Shown: one piece after another, positions 27,634 through 37,000 of the stretch
How positions within the stretch are numbered: position 1 is the first letter of the stretch
How the letters are laid out: each line of letters begins with the position of its first letter
Source of the DNA: Glaciihabitans arcticus
GTDB lineage: Bacteria; Actinomycetota; Actinomycetes; Actinomycetales; Microbacteriaceae
NCBI RefSeq assembly: GCF_004310685.1
Contig: NZ_SISG01000001.1
Location: 1,922,001 to 1,986,000, forward strand
Length of the DNA: 64,000 nucleotides
Direction of reading: 5' to 3'
Position numbers and translations under genes: made by a program
The notes under the pieces: model-generated
Told to the model about the DNA's origin: nothing
The model's database searches: none
The model's input: the letters and a program-made list of their open reading frames with translations, nothing else

Positions 27634-27924
27634 ATGACCAGGTATCAGGTAGACAGCGAAGCAGTACTCACCAGCTCGTCATCGGTGCACGCCGCCATCG
27701 GGCGGATCCGCGCCGAGGTTGCGGGACTCACCGGGCAGCTCACCGCCCTCGAGCAGCAGTGGAACGGTCCGGCGGCAGCCGCGTTCCAGGCCGGGGTCGC
27801 CGAGTGGCGGGGCACCCAGCAGCGCGTGGAGGAGAACCTCGGCGCCATCGGATCCGCCCTCGGCCACGCCGGCCAGGGCTACGCCGACGTCGAGGCGACG
27901 AACGCGCGGCTGTTCGGGCGGTGA
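27634..27924 (+). CDS. WXG100 (ESAT-6-like) family protein
   Basis: A 96-residue helical hairpin with the turn motif as LEQQWNGPAAAAFQ. The first and second halves are amphipathic helices, as in ESAT-6 family substrates of type VII secretion. No EccC or other secretion gene is nearby, so its exporter lies elsewhere or it is an orphan. It follows the sensor kinase by 38 bp, which may be coincidental. Confidence 0.88.
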   Translation: MTRYQVDSEAVLTSSSSVHAAIGRIRAEVAGLTGQLTALEQQWNGPAAAAFQAGVAEWRGTQQRVEENLGAIGSALGHAGQGYADVEATNARLFGR

Positions 27925-27994
27925 GTTACCTCGAGCGGCCCATGCGGGTCGCTCGCGACGGGCGACTTGCGGCAACTCACGATGGTTAAACGCA

Positions 27995-28027
27995 GAACGG
28001 GCGCCCTCCCGAAGGAGGACGCCCGTT
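27995..28027 (-). terminator. Strong hairpin terminator downstream of groEL
   Basis: Fifteen-base arms beginning GAACGGGCGCC, with one mismatch and a tiny CGA-type loop, 14 bp from the groEL stop. It is usable from both directions, since the WXG100 gene ends about 70 bp to the left. A T-rich run is short on either side. Confidence 0.8.
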
Positions 28028-28040
28028 CCGTTACTCAGAC

Positions 28041-29747
<1,707 letters not shown>

Positions 29748-29774
29748 TTAGCACTCGCCCTATGCGAGTGCAAG
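29748..29774. promoter_or_regulatory. CIRCE element (HrcA operator), distal copy
   Basis: TTAGCACTC, nine spacer bases, GAGTGCAAG. It is separated from the first CIRCE by 8 bp, and both sit in the groEL promoter region. Its right end is only 11 bp from the stop of the DUF3048 gene. Confidence 0.92.
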
Positions 29775-29784
29775 GCGAGCCGGC

Positions 29785-30819
29785 TCAGTTCGCGGGTGGC
29801 GCAAACGACACGGAGCCGCTGGACGGCACCATCTCGATCCAGGTGTTGCCGGGCGCCAGGCGAATGACTGCGCCATTGTCGTCGACGAGGCGGATGCGCG
29901 CCGTCGGTGACCGCTTCGACCATGACGCGTGCACCGTGGCCCCGCCCGTCGACACCCACCCCTCGCCCTTGCCGATGAGCTGCGTCTTGGGAACGCCGAG
30001 CCCGCTGTCGACGGTCACGCGCAGCACGACGACGTTTGTGGCGGAAAGCTGCTTGCCGGTGGTGGCAGTGTCGACCGCTCCCCCGGTCTGGAAGCGCAGC
30101 CAGTTGGAACTCTTGGCATCCCAGGCCCAGACCGGGGTCGACGCCTGGCCGAACTTCAACGTGATGCGGGCGGTCGGCTTGCCGTCCTTCGCCGCCGTCG
30201 AGGTGGCGGTGTCGACCGCGTACCCGAACTGCTGCACGGGAGGCTTCAGGTCGCTGTGCTGCTTGACCACGACGGACGCCTTGACCAGCACGTTGTGCGG
30301 AGCGCGCTTCGTCGGCGTGCGGTAGAACGTGTCGGCGGTGTCGCGCTGCCCGTGGATCGCGTTGTAGACGGGGGCGGCCTTCATCAGCTCGACGAAACGG
30401 TACTGCCCGCCCGAGTAGGCGATGATGCCGCCGAAGGAGGAGACGATGTCGGGATCCATGGGGCGGATGGAGCGCACCGGCCCGAGCTCCGCCGGGATCT
30501 TCGACTGCCAGATCGCGACGTAGCGCGTGAGGCCGCCCTCGACGAGTTCCTCGAAGACGATGTCGGTCGTCTCGAGACCGACCTGCGGGCGCGCAGCCGG
30601 GTGGTTGTCGATCTTCGCCGCGATCGACGGGTTGACTGCGGTGCCCGCCGCAATCGGGCGACCACTGAGCGGCGCGATGGTGATCGCTTCGGGGGGTGCG
30701 TAGGTCGAGGTGAACTCGGGGGTCGGCACCGGCATCGGGCCGGCCTCCGTGCAGCCGGTGAGGATGAGTGCGCCGAGCACCACGACCGCGATGGCTGCGG
30801 TGCTCCGGCGACGTGTCAT
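29785..30819 (-). CDS. DUF3048 (YerB-like) lipoprotein
   Basis: A 344-residue protein with a lipoprotein signal (VLGALILTGC). The mature part has the DUF3048 pattern: GRPIAAGTAVNPSIAAKIDNH, then GGLTRYVAIWQSKIP, then GPVRSIRPMDPDI. The C-terminal domain reads KGEGWVSTGGATVHASWSK. These proteins are exported and are of unknown function, with YerB as the Bacillus example. It ends a short operon with the LytR_C and DUF3263 genes (3 bp and 5 bp gaps). Confidence 0.88.
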   Translation of the reverse strand: MTRRRSTAAIAVVVLGALILTGCTEAGPMPVPTPEFTSTYAPPEAITIAPLSGRPIAAGTAVNPSIAAKIDNHPAARPQVGLETTDIVFEELVEGGLTRYVAIWQSKIPAELGPVRSIRPMDPDIVSSFGGIIAYSGGQYRFVELMKAAPVYNAIHGQRDTADTFYRTPTKRAPHNVLVKASVVVKQHSDLKPPVQQFGYAVDTATSTAAKDGKPTARITLKFGQASTPVWAWDAKSSNWLRFQTGGAVDTATTGKQLSATNVVVLRVTVDSGLGVPKTQLIGKGEGWVSTGGATVHASWSKRSPTARIRLVDDNGAVIRLAPGNTWIEMVPSSGSVSFAPPAN

Positions 30820-30822
30820 GGG

Positions 30823-31395
30823 CTACTGCGTCGCCGCGTAGTCGTCGCCGAGCACGATGGTGAGGGGCGCTCCGATGAAGGCGGCACTCTCGCGGATCTC
30901 TCCGATGCCGAGGGCCAGCACGAGTCCGCGGGCGATGTCCTCATCGGCCGGGTTGCTGTAGTAGACGAAGGTCTTCTCGACGTCGGTCAGTGATGCTGTG
31001 GTGCGAGTACCGATCGGCCACTTGAGGGCCTTCAGTGCGTCGCCGGCAACCGTCTGCAGCCCTGCGGTCTCGGTGCCGTTGAGCACGGTGATGGAGATCT
31101 TGCGGGCCTTGTCGATCGTCGTGGGATCGGTGAGTGCGGGGACCTCGGGGGTCGCCGACTCGGAGGGCGTTGTCACTTCCTCTTCTCCCGCAGTGATGCC
31201 GGGAACTTCGAAGCGAATGGTGCTGTCGATGAGGGAGAGCCCGTATAGACCGCCGACGACGAGAACACCGGTGGCGAGTGCCGCCCAGGCGAAGCCAACC
31301 CAGCCGCCGCCCTTCTTCTTGGGGGCACGGTGGGCGCCCTGGCGCGCGAGGTCTTCGGGCAGCGTGTCGAACTGGTCTTTCGGGAAGGTGGCCAT
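30823..31395 (-). CDS. LytR C-terminal domain membrane protein
   Basis: A 190-residue protein with a cytoplasmic start (KDQFDTLPEDLARQGAHR), one membrane helix at about 30-55 and an extracellular LytR_C domain (VLNGTETAGLQTVAGDALKAL). LytR_C domains accompany cell-wall polymer ligases, but here the domain stands alone on a membrane stalk. It lies between DUF3263 and DUF3048 genes in a compact operon. Confidence 0.87.
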   Translation of the reverse strand: MATFPKDQFDTLPEDLARQGAHRAPKKKGGGWVGFAWAALATGVLVVGGLYGLSLIDSTIRFEVPGITAGEEEVTTPSESATPEVPALTDPTTIDKARKISITVLNGTETAGLQTVAGDALKALKWPIGTRTTASLTDVEKTFVYYSNPADEDIARGLVLALGIGEIRESAAFIGAPLTIVLGDDYAATQ

Positions 31396-31400
31396 AGCTC

Positions 31401-31742
31401 TTACTCAGTCGTTTCGGACGGGTGGGAGGCGACGTCGCCATCTCCGGTACGGGGGTTCGTGAACGCTCGTGCTGCTCGGGCCGTGGTGCGGGCCTCGCGC
31501 GCCCTGTGCAGGCGACCGACCAGCATGGGGTCGTGGCGCACGGCGGCGGGTACGTCGATTATGGCGTTCAGCACTTGATAATACCGGGCGGCGGAGAGTC
31601 CGAAGGCTTCACGGATCGCCTCCTCCTTGGCGCCGGCGTGCCGCCACCAGTCGCGCTCGAAGTCGAGGATGGCCGCGTCGCGCTCGGAGAGACCGGGCAG
31701 GGGCGACTCGATCGCGTGCTGCGCGTCGGGCTGTGCTGCCAC
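31401..31742 (-). CDS. DUF3263 family protein
   Basis: A 113-residue cytoplasmic protein. The core LSERDAAILDFERDWWRHAG, then GLSAARYYQVLNAIIDVP, is the DUF3263 signature, a helix-turn-helix-like actinobacterial family. The GTG at 31742 is chosen because a GGGGGAG ribosome site precedes it closely, and a TTG eight codons upstream is a weaker option. It is the first gene of the DUF3263-LytR_C-DUF3048 operon and may regulate it. Confidence 0.85.
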   Translation of the reverse strand: MAAQPDAQHAIESPLPGLSERDAAILDFERDWWRHAGAKEEAIREAFGLSAARYYQVLNAIIDVPAAVRHDPMLVGRLHRAREARTTARAARAFTNPRTGDGDVASHPSETTE

Positions 31743-31833
31743 TATCTCCCCCTTATGTCCCGGCAATACTAGGCCCGGGATACTGCGTGACCCCCGATAG
31801 CAACGCGTAGGTCGCGATACTCGACTGGATAAT

Positions 31834-31852
31834 TTAGGATAGCCTTACCCAG
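31834..31852. promoter_or_regulatory. DtxR/IdeR-like iron box upstream of the heme-binding lipoprotein gene
   Basis: TTAGGATAGCCTTACCC matches the 19-bp iron-box consensus (TTAGGTTAGGCTAACCTAA) at most positions. It overlaps an AT-rich -10-like stretch (ATAATTT). It lies 20-38 bp before the ATG at 31872. The DtxR-family gene at 17915 is the obvious candidate regulator, by inference. Confidence 0.7.
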
Positions 31853-31871
31853 ATTGTTAGGCCCTCTCCCC

Positions 31872-32966
31872 ATGCGCTTCCGTTCCGCACTGTCCGTTGC
31901 TGCGGTGATACTTCTCCTCGCGGGTTGCAGCACTGCGCCGTCGACCGCGCCCGAGGGTCCGGAGCTGCCCGCGAACTACGATCTGCCGCTTGCCGAGCTG
32001 GACCTGCTCGCCGACCCGCTCTCGTTCGAGGGACCGTCCACGGCGGTGCTGGCCGCGACCGACGTCAACGCCCCCTCCTCTCCTCCCCAGCAGCAGTTGC
32101 CGGTGTCGGTCACCTCGCACGACCTGGACGGCGATGTGAAGGTGACCGTGTCGTCGACGGAGCGCATCCTCGCACTGGATATCGCCGGGTCGATCGCGGC
32201 GACGGTCTTCGGGCTGGGATTCGGCGATTCAGTGGTCGGCCGTGACACGTCGAGCACGTTCCCGCAGGCGGCGGACCTGCCCGTGGTGACGAATGGCGGG
32301 CATTCGATCAACAGTGAAGCGGTGCTCGCTCTCGAGCCGACAGTGGTGATCACGGATGGCACGATCGGCCCGATCGACGTGATCCTGCAGTTGCGCGACG
32401 CGGGTATTCCCGTGGTGTTCGTATCGCGGACGCCGAGCCTCGACGGCGTCGGGGAACTGGCGCGCGACGTCGCGTCCGCGCTGGGTGCTCCCGCTGCCGG
32501 GGAGTCGCTCGCCGAGTCGTTGGCCGCCGGGCTGGACGCGAAGGTGGCCGAGATCGCCGCGGTTTCTCCGCCCGCCCCCCTTCGGATGGTGTTCCTCTAC
32601 CTGCGCGGCTCGGCCGGCATCTACTACCTGTTCGGCTCTGAGTCGGGTGCGGACGAACTGATCACGTCCCTCGGCGGTCGCGACGTGGCGGGCGAGATGG
32701 GCTGGACGGGCATGCGTCCGATCACGGATGAAGCGCTCGTCTCCGCGGATCCCGACCTCATCCTCGTGATGACTGACGGCCTGTCGAGCGTCGGCGGCGT
32801 GGACGGCCTGCTCGCCGATAAGCCTGCGATCGCCCTCACCGCGGCCGGGCAGAAGAAGCGGATCGTGGACATGGCGGACGGGGAGATCCTGTCGTTCGGA
32901 CCGCGCACCGCGGACGTGCTCGACGCCCTCGCCCGCGCCATCTACGCACCGCCGGTCGCCGACTGA
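31872..32966 (+). CDS. hmuT: HmuT-like heme ABC transporter substrate-binding lipoprotein
   Basis: A 364-residue lipoprotein (ILLLAGC lipobox) with a periplasmic-binding TroA/BtuF fold: RILALDIAGSIAATVFGLGF, then EAVLALEPTVVITDG, then LRMVFLYLRGSAGIYYLFG. The last segment resembles the Tyr/His heme-contact loop of HmuT. The fold is clear, but the heme assignment relies on the iron box and the HtaA gene nearby. No HmuU/HmuV permease genes follow. The next gene is on the opposite strand. Confidence 0.75.
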   Translation: MRFRSALSVAAVILLLAGCSTAPSTAPEGPELPANYDLPLAELDLLADPLSFEGPSTAVLAATDVNAPSSPPQQQLPVSVTSHDLDGDVKVTVSSTERILALDIAGSIAATVFGLGFGDSVVGRDTSSTFPQAADLPVVTNGGHSINSEAVLALEPTVVITDGTIGPIDVILQLRDAGIPVVFVSRTPSLDGVGELARDVASALGAPAAGESLAESLAAGLDAKVAEIAAVSPPAPLRMVFLYLRGSAGIYYLFGSESGADELITSLGGRDVAGEMGWTGMRPITDEALVSADPDLILVMTDGLSSVGGVDGLLADKPAIALTAAGQKKRIVDMADGEILSFGPRTADVLDALARAIYAPPVAD

Positions 32967-32970
32967 GGCC

Positions 32971-33930
32971 CTAGAGCCAGTCGAGGAACTGGCCGTGGGG
33001 GCCGGCGAGGGCGAGAACATCGTCGTCGAGGGAGAGCGCGAACTTTCCGTCGAGCTGCGGCCCGCGCGCGGCAACGACCTGATCCGCCAGCGCCGGGAAG
33101 AGCCCCGCCGCCTCGAGCGAGACCCAGCGCGCGCCCAGAGCCCCGACGGCTGAGGCGAACCGGTCGCGCTCCGCCCGCACCAGGTACACGAGGGTGCCGC
33201 TGGTCATGACGACGAGGGTGGCATCCGCGGGAGCCTGCGCCGCGAGCTCCGCGAGCGCGTCGGTCGCATCGCCGCGGACGAGCAGAGGCGGGTCGGCGCG
33301 CACGATATCCATCGCGGCCAGAAGGCGCGCCCGACGTTCCGCCTGCTCCGGCCAGACCAGGGTCTCGAGCCAGCGGGAGTCCTCGGCGCTGTTGACGTCG
33401 AGCGGGTTCAGGTCGATGCCCGCGCGCCACGCGACTCGCGGCATCCGCTCGATGATCGGACCGGAGCTGTCGCACTCGAGCAGCACCGCGCTTGGTCCGT
33501 CGAGAGGATGCAACAGCTCGCCATCACCGAACCGATAGCTGTAGCGGTCCGGGAAGAGGCAGAGACCGGCCGAGGCGCCGACCTCTAGCAGCGCAAGCGG
33601 ACCGGGGATGCGCGCCAGCGCCGCGAGCAGCACCGCACAGCGCCGGGCCTCATTGGTCTGGGTCAGCCGCACCAGGGCATCGTTGTACACAGACGTCCAG
33701 TGGGCGACCGTCCAGTCCCGCCACGGCCCGTAGGGGCCGACCGGGGCGCCCAGGAAACGCGAGACGCCGAAGATGAGGTTGGGCTGGCGGCGCAGGCGCG
33801 GCAGCTGCTCGATCAGCTCCAGCAGGGCGGGGTCGGCAGCGACGCCGTGCGCCCACTCCTCGTAGATCGCCGACTGGCCGTGCGCCTCAAGAGTCGCGAA
33901 GCGCGTGTACCAGTCGGCGGTCTCGGACAT
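32971..33930 (-). CDS. DUF2332 family protein
   Basis: A 319-residue cytoplasmic protein. Conserved stretches are LLEVGASAGLCLFPDRYSY, GIDLNPLDVNSAED and VVMTSGTLVYL. These show a Rossmann-like, methyltransferase-type architecture that databases label DUF2332, function unknown. The ATG at 33930 lies inside a longer frame that extends over a repeat. It converges on hmuT with a 4-bp gap. Its position between two heme genes may be incidental. Confidence 0.82.
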   Translation of the reverse strand: MSETADWYTRFATLEAHGQSAIYEEWAHGVAADPALLELIEQLPRLRRQPNLIFGVSRFLGAPVGPYGPWRDWTVAHWTSVYNDALVRLTQTNEARRCAVLLAALARIPGPLALLEVGASAGLCLFPDRYSYRFGDGELLHPLDGPSAVLLECDSSGPIIERMPRVAWRAGIDLNPLDVNSAEDSRWLETLVWPEQAERRARLLAAMDIVRADPPLLVRGDATDALAELAAQAPADATLVVMTSGTLVYLVRAERDRFASAVGALGARWVSLEAAGLFPALADQVVAARGPQLDGKFALSLDDDVLALAGPHGQFLDWL

Positions 33931-33953
33931 GTGGCCATTCTGGCAGTCGTCGA

Positions 33954-34047
33954 TTGAGTAGGCCGCGACGAAGGAGCAGCCGTATCGAAATCGAGTTGAG
34001 CGCAACCGGGTTTCGATACGGCCGCGGGCGGCCTACTCAACCAGCGA
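33954..34047. repeat. Long interrupted inverted repeat (dispersed hairpin element)
   Basis: The left arm contains TTGAGTAGGCCGC and GCCGTATCGAAA. The right arm at 34011-34040 carries their complements in order, with a 20-bp central loop. The right arm plus seven bases (34011-34047) recurs at 15673-15709 with one change. The element sits between DUF2332 and the HtaA gene and could fold as RNA on either strand. Confidence 0.8.
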
Positions 34048-34049
34048 GA

Positions 34050-37000
34050 TCACCTCTGCTTCAGCTGGCGACGACGCCACACAACCATCGGCACCACGAT
34101 CCCGCCGATCAGCACGAACGGGACGATCAGCCACAGCAGCCAGGACAAGTTCGGGGCATCGTCCGTGATCGGGCCGTCCTCCACAGTGCTCGGCTCGGCG
34201 GGAGCAGCCACTGCACAGTCGGCCGGAGTCGAGAACGACACGGTCAGCGCGTCGAACGGCTCCCCGGCGTCGTAGGTGCCGAACGCGTCGGATCCGGCGG
34301 TGGTGAGCTCGGTGGGTGCGTCCGTGATGGTCACGATCCCGTTCTCGTTCGTGACCGTTGCGGCAGCCAGGTCGAGCGTGACGAACTCGACGCCGGCGGC
34401 ATCGACGGTCGCGCCATCCTGCGTCTCGCCGGAGATGTCGAGCAACAGGACCGCCGACGAAGCGGAGATCAGTTTGAACTGCGGGTTGCTCACCGTGGTG
34501 TCGAGCAGGCCGTCGTGACCGGTGAAGCGGATCGACCCCTCGAAGGTGACGAGCCCCCCGCCGGAGCCCGCGTTGTAGATGCCGGTGCCGTCCGCGAAGC
34601 CGAAGTTGGGCACGGCGTACGTGGCGCCATCGGCGACAGTCCACTCGCCGTTCGCGATCGAGCCGCTGATGTACGAGCGGAACGACTCCTTGAAGCCCCA
34701 GGTGATTGCGGCATCCTGCACGTCGCAACCCTCGAGCGTGGTGACCTCGGGTGCCGTGATGGTGATCGGGATGCCCCGGCTCACCGACCCCTGGAACGTC
34801 ACCGTATGCTCACCCTCAAGGCCTGCCGGAAGCGTGCCGGACCAACGCACCACACCCGCGGGATCCGCAACGATGCCCTCGGCCAGGATCACCGGCGTCG
34901 AGTACAGAACGACCCGGATGTCCTCCTCGTTGGGCTGGAACCCGGAGGCGCGGCCGGTGAAGGTTGCGCCGACTTCGTATTCCGAGGAGGCGGACTCGAT
35001 GCCGGTCGTGGCGGGCGGCGTGAGCGGGGCGACCCACTCCTCTTCCTCAGAGTCCTGCGACGAACCGGAAAACCCTGAGGACGCCTTTCCGATCACGAAG
35101 CTCATCGGGTCGAGGGCGTCACCAGCCTGGTAGAAGCCGGCGAAGGTCGCGGCACCCGCCGCGGTCAGCGACGCGGTCACGTTGCTGAACGTGGTGGTCG
35201 CGCCGACGGTCGTGTGGTTGGCGGCGCCGAAACGGAGGTTGGCGAACGTGACGCCGCTCGTCGTGGAACCGTTGAACGTGACATCCGCAATCAGAAGTCC
35301 GTTGGAAGCCGAGGTGATCGCAACGCGCGGGTTCGACAGGCCGATCGAGAACTTGTGCGCGGGGTAGTCGAAGGTGACGCGACCGGAGTAGCCGGCCGAA
35401 CCGGTCGCTGTCGCGTGATCGAACGTGCCACCCGCCTGCGGGAAGATGAATGCGCCACCGGATGTCCCGGCGCCCGCCGAGGTGGCGATCGAGCCGCCGC
35501 CCAGCACGTAGTCGCGCAGGCTCGCCTTGACGCCCCAGGTGAGCGAACCCGGCTGGGACACGACGAGCTTGTTGACCGTGAAACCGATAGCCGAAGAGCT
35601 GGCGGTCGTAAATCGCTCGACATCGGTTGGGGCGAACGCGGCGGTGAAGCTGTAGCTGCCTGCCGCAAGCGACGGCAGCGTGAGAGTCGCGAGGCCGGAC
35701 GCGTTGACCGCGGCCGAGCCGAGGGCGGTGGAGCCGTTGCGGAAGTACACGATTCCGGCCGCGGTCGGCGCAACCGAGGCGCGAAGCGTGACGGGCTTGC
35801 CCACGAAGACGCTCGAGGCGGGAGAGGTGGCCAGCGTGATCTTCGGGGTGACGGCGGTCGGCGGCACGGGTGTGGTGCCCGCGGTGCCGATCGTGAAGCT
35901 GAGCGGGTCGATCGCCGTGCCGGCCGGGTAGAAGGCCTGGCCGTTGTAGGCGAAGACGGCGGCACCGGCGGCGGTCAGCACGGCGGGAACCTCGGCGTAG
36001 CGCACCGCGTTGTTCGGTGTCGAGCGGATGCCCGCACTCAGGTCCATCGTCGCGAACTCGATGGGCTGCCCACCGTTGACGCTCACCAGTAGCGTTGCGC
36101 TCGACGCGCTCTCGATGCGCACGGTGGGGTTCGCGATGCTCACGTCGAGCAGGCCGTTGTGGCCGATGAAGCGCACGGATCCGGAGTAGTTCGAGCTGCC
36201 GAGGCCGGTGAGCTCGGTCCACGTTCCGCCGGTCGTCTGGCCGAAGCCGAATGAGCCGCCGGTCGAGGTGACCCCGGTGGTGAGGATGGATCCCTTGGCG
36301 ATTGTGCCGGTGACGTAATCCCGGAACGACTGCTTGATGCCCCAGCTGAGGGAACCCGCGCCGACGGTCTTCGGCGCGATGGTCACGGCCTCCGTGTCGG
36401 CGGAGCCGGAGAACAGCAGCACGCTGTTCGGCACGAACGTCGCGGTGTAGCTGACGTCACCGACCGGCAGCGGGGCGACATCGAAGGTCGCGACGCCGGA
36501 GAGGTTGGTCGGCACTGTGGCGAGGGTGGATGCGCCGCTCGTGAAGACAACCGAACCCGCGGCGACCGGGGAGACCTGCGCGCTGAGTGTCGCGGTGCCG
36601 CCCTCGACGAGGGTGCTCGGCGTGACGGTGATTGTCGTGGCGGTGCTGACGGCTGCCGCGAATGAGATCGGCGTGTAGGTCTCGAACGCGGCGACTGTCG
36701 CGCCGGATCCTCCGTAGGAGTAGATGCCGTAGTTACCGATGGCGGGCTCGCCCGTGTAGCCGGGCTTGACCAGGACTTCGGCGGTGAAGCTGCCGTCGGG
36801 GTCGAGTGTCACCGCGCCAGCGTTGGCACCCCCGACCGCGTCGAACGACTCGGCGGGCACGGCCCACTTGGCAGAACCGTTCTTGCGCAGTGCGCTCGCC
36901 ACACCGGCGCTGGGCTTCCAGTTCTCCGGGTACTTCGCGAAGACCGCATACGCACCGGCGAAGCTGCCCGCGAGCGGCGGGCGCGTGCCGTTGGTGACCG

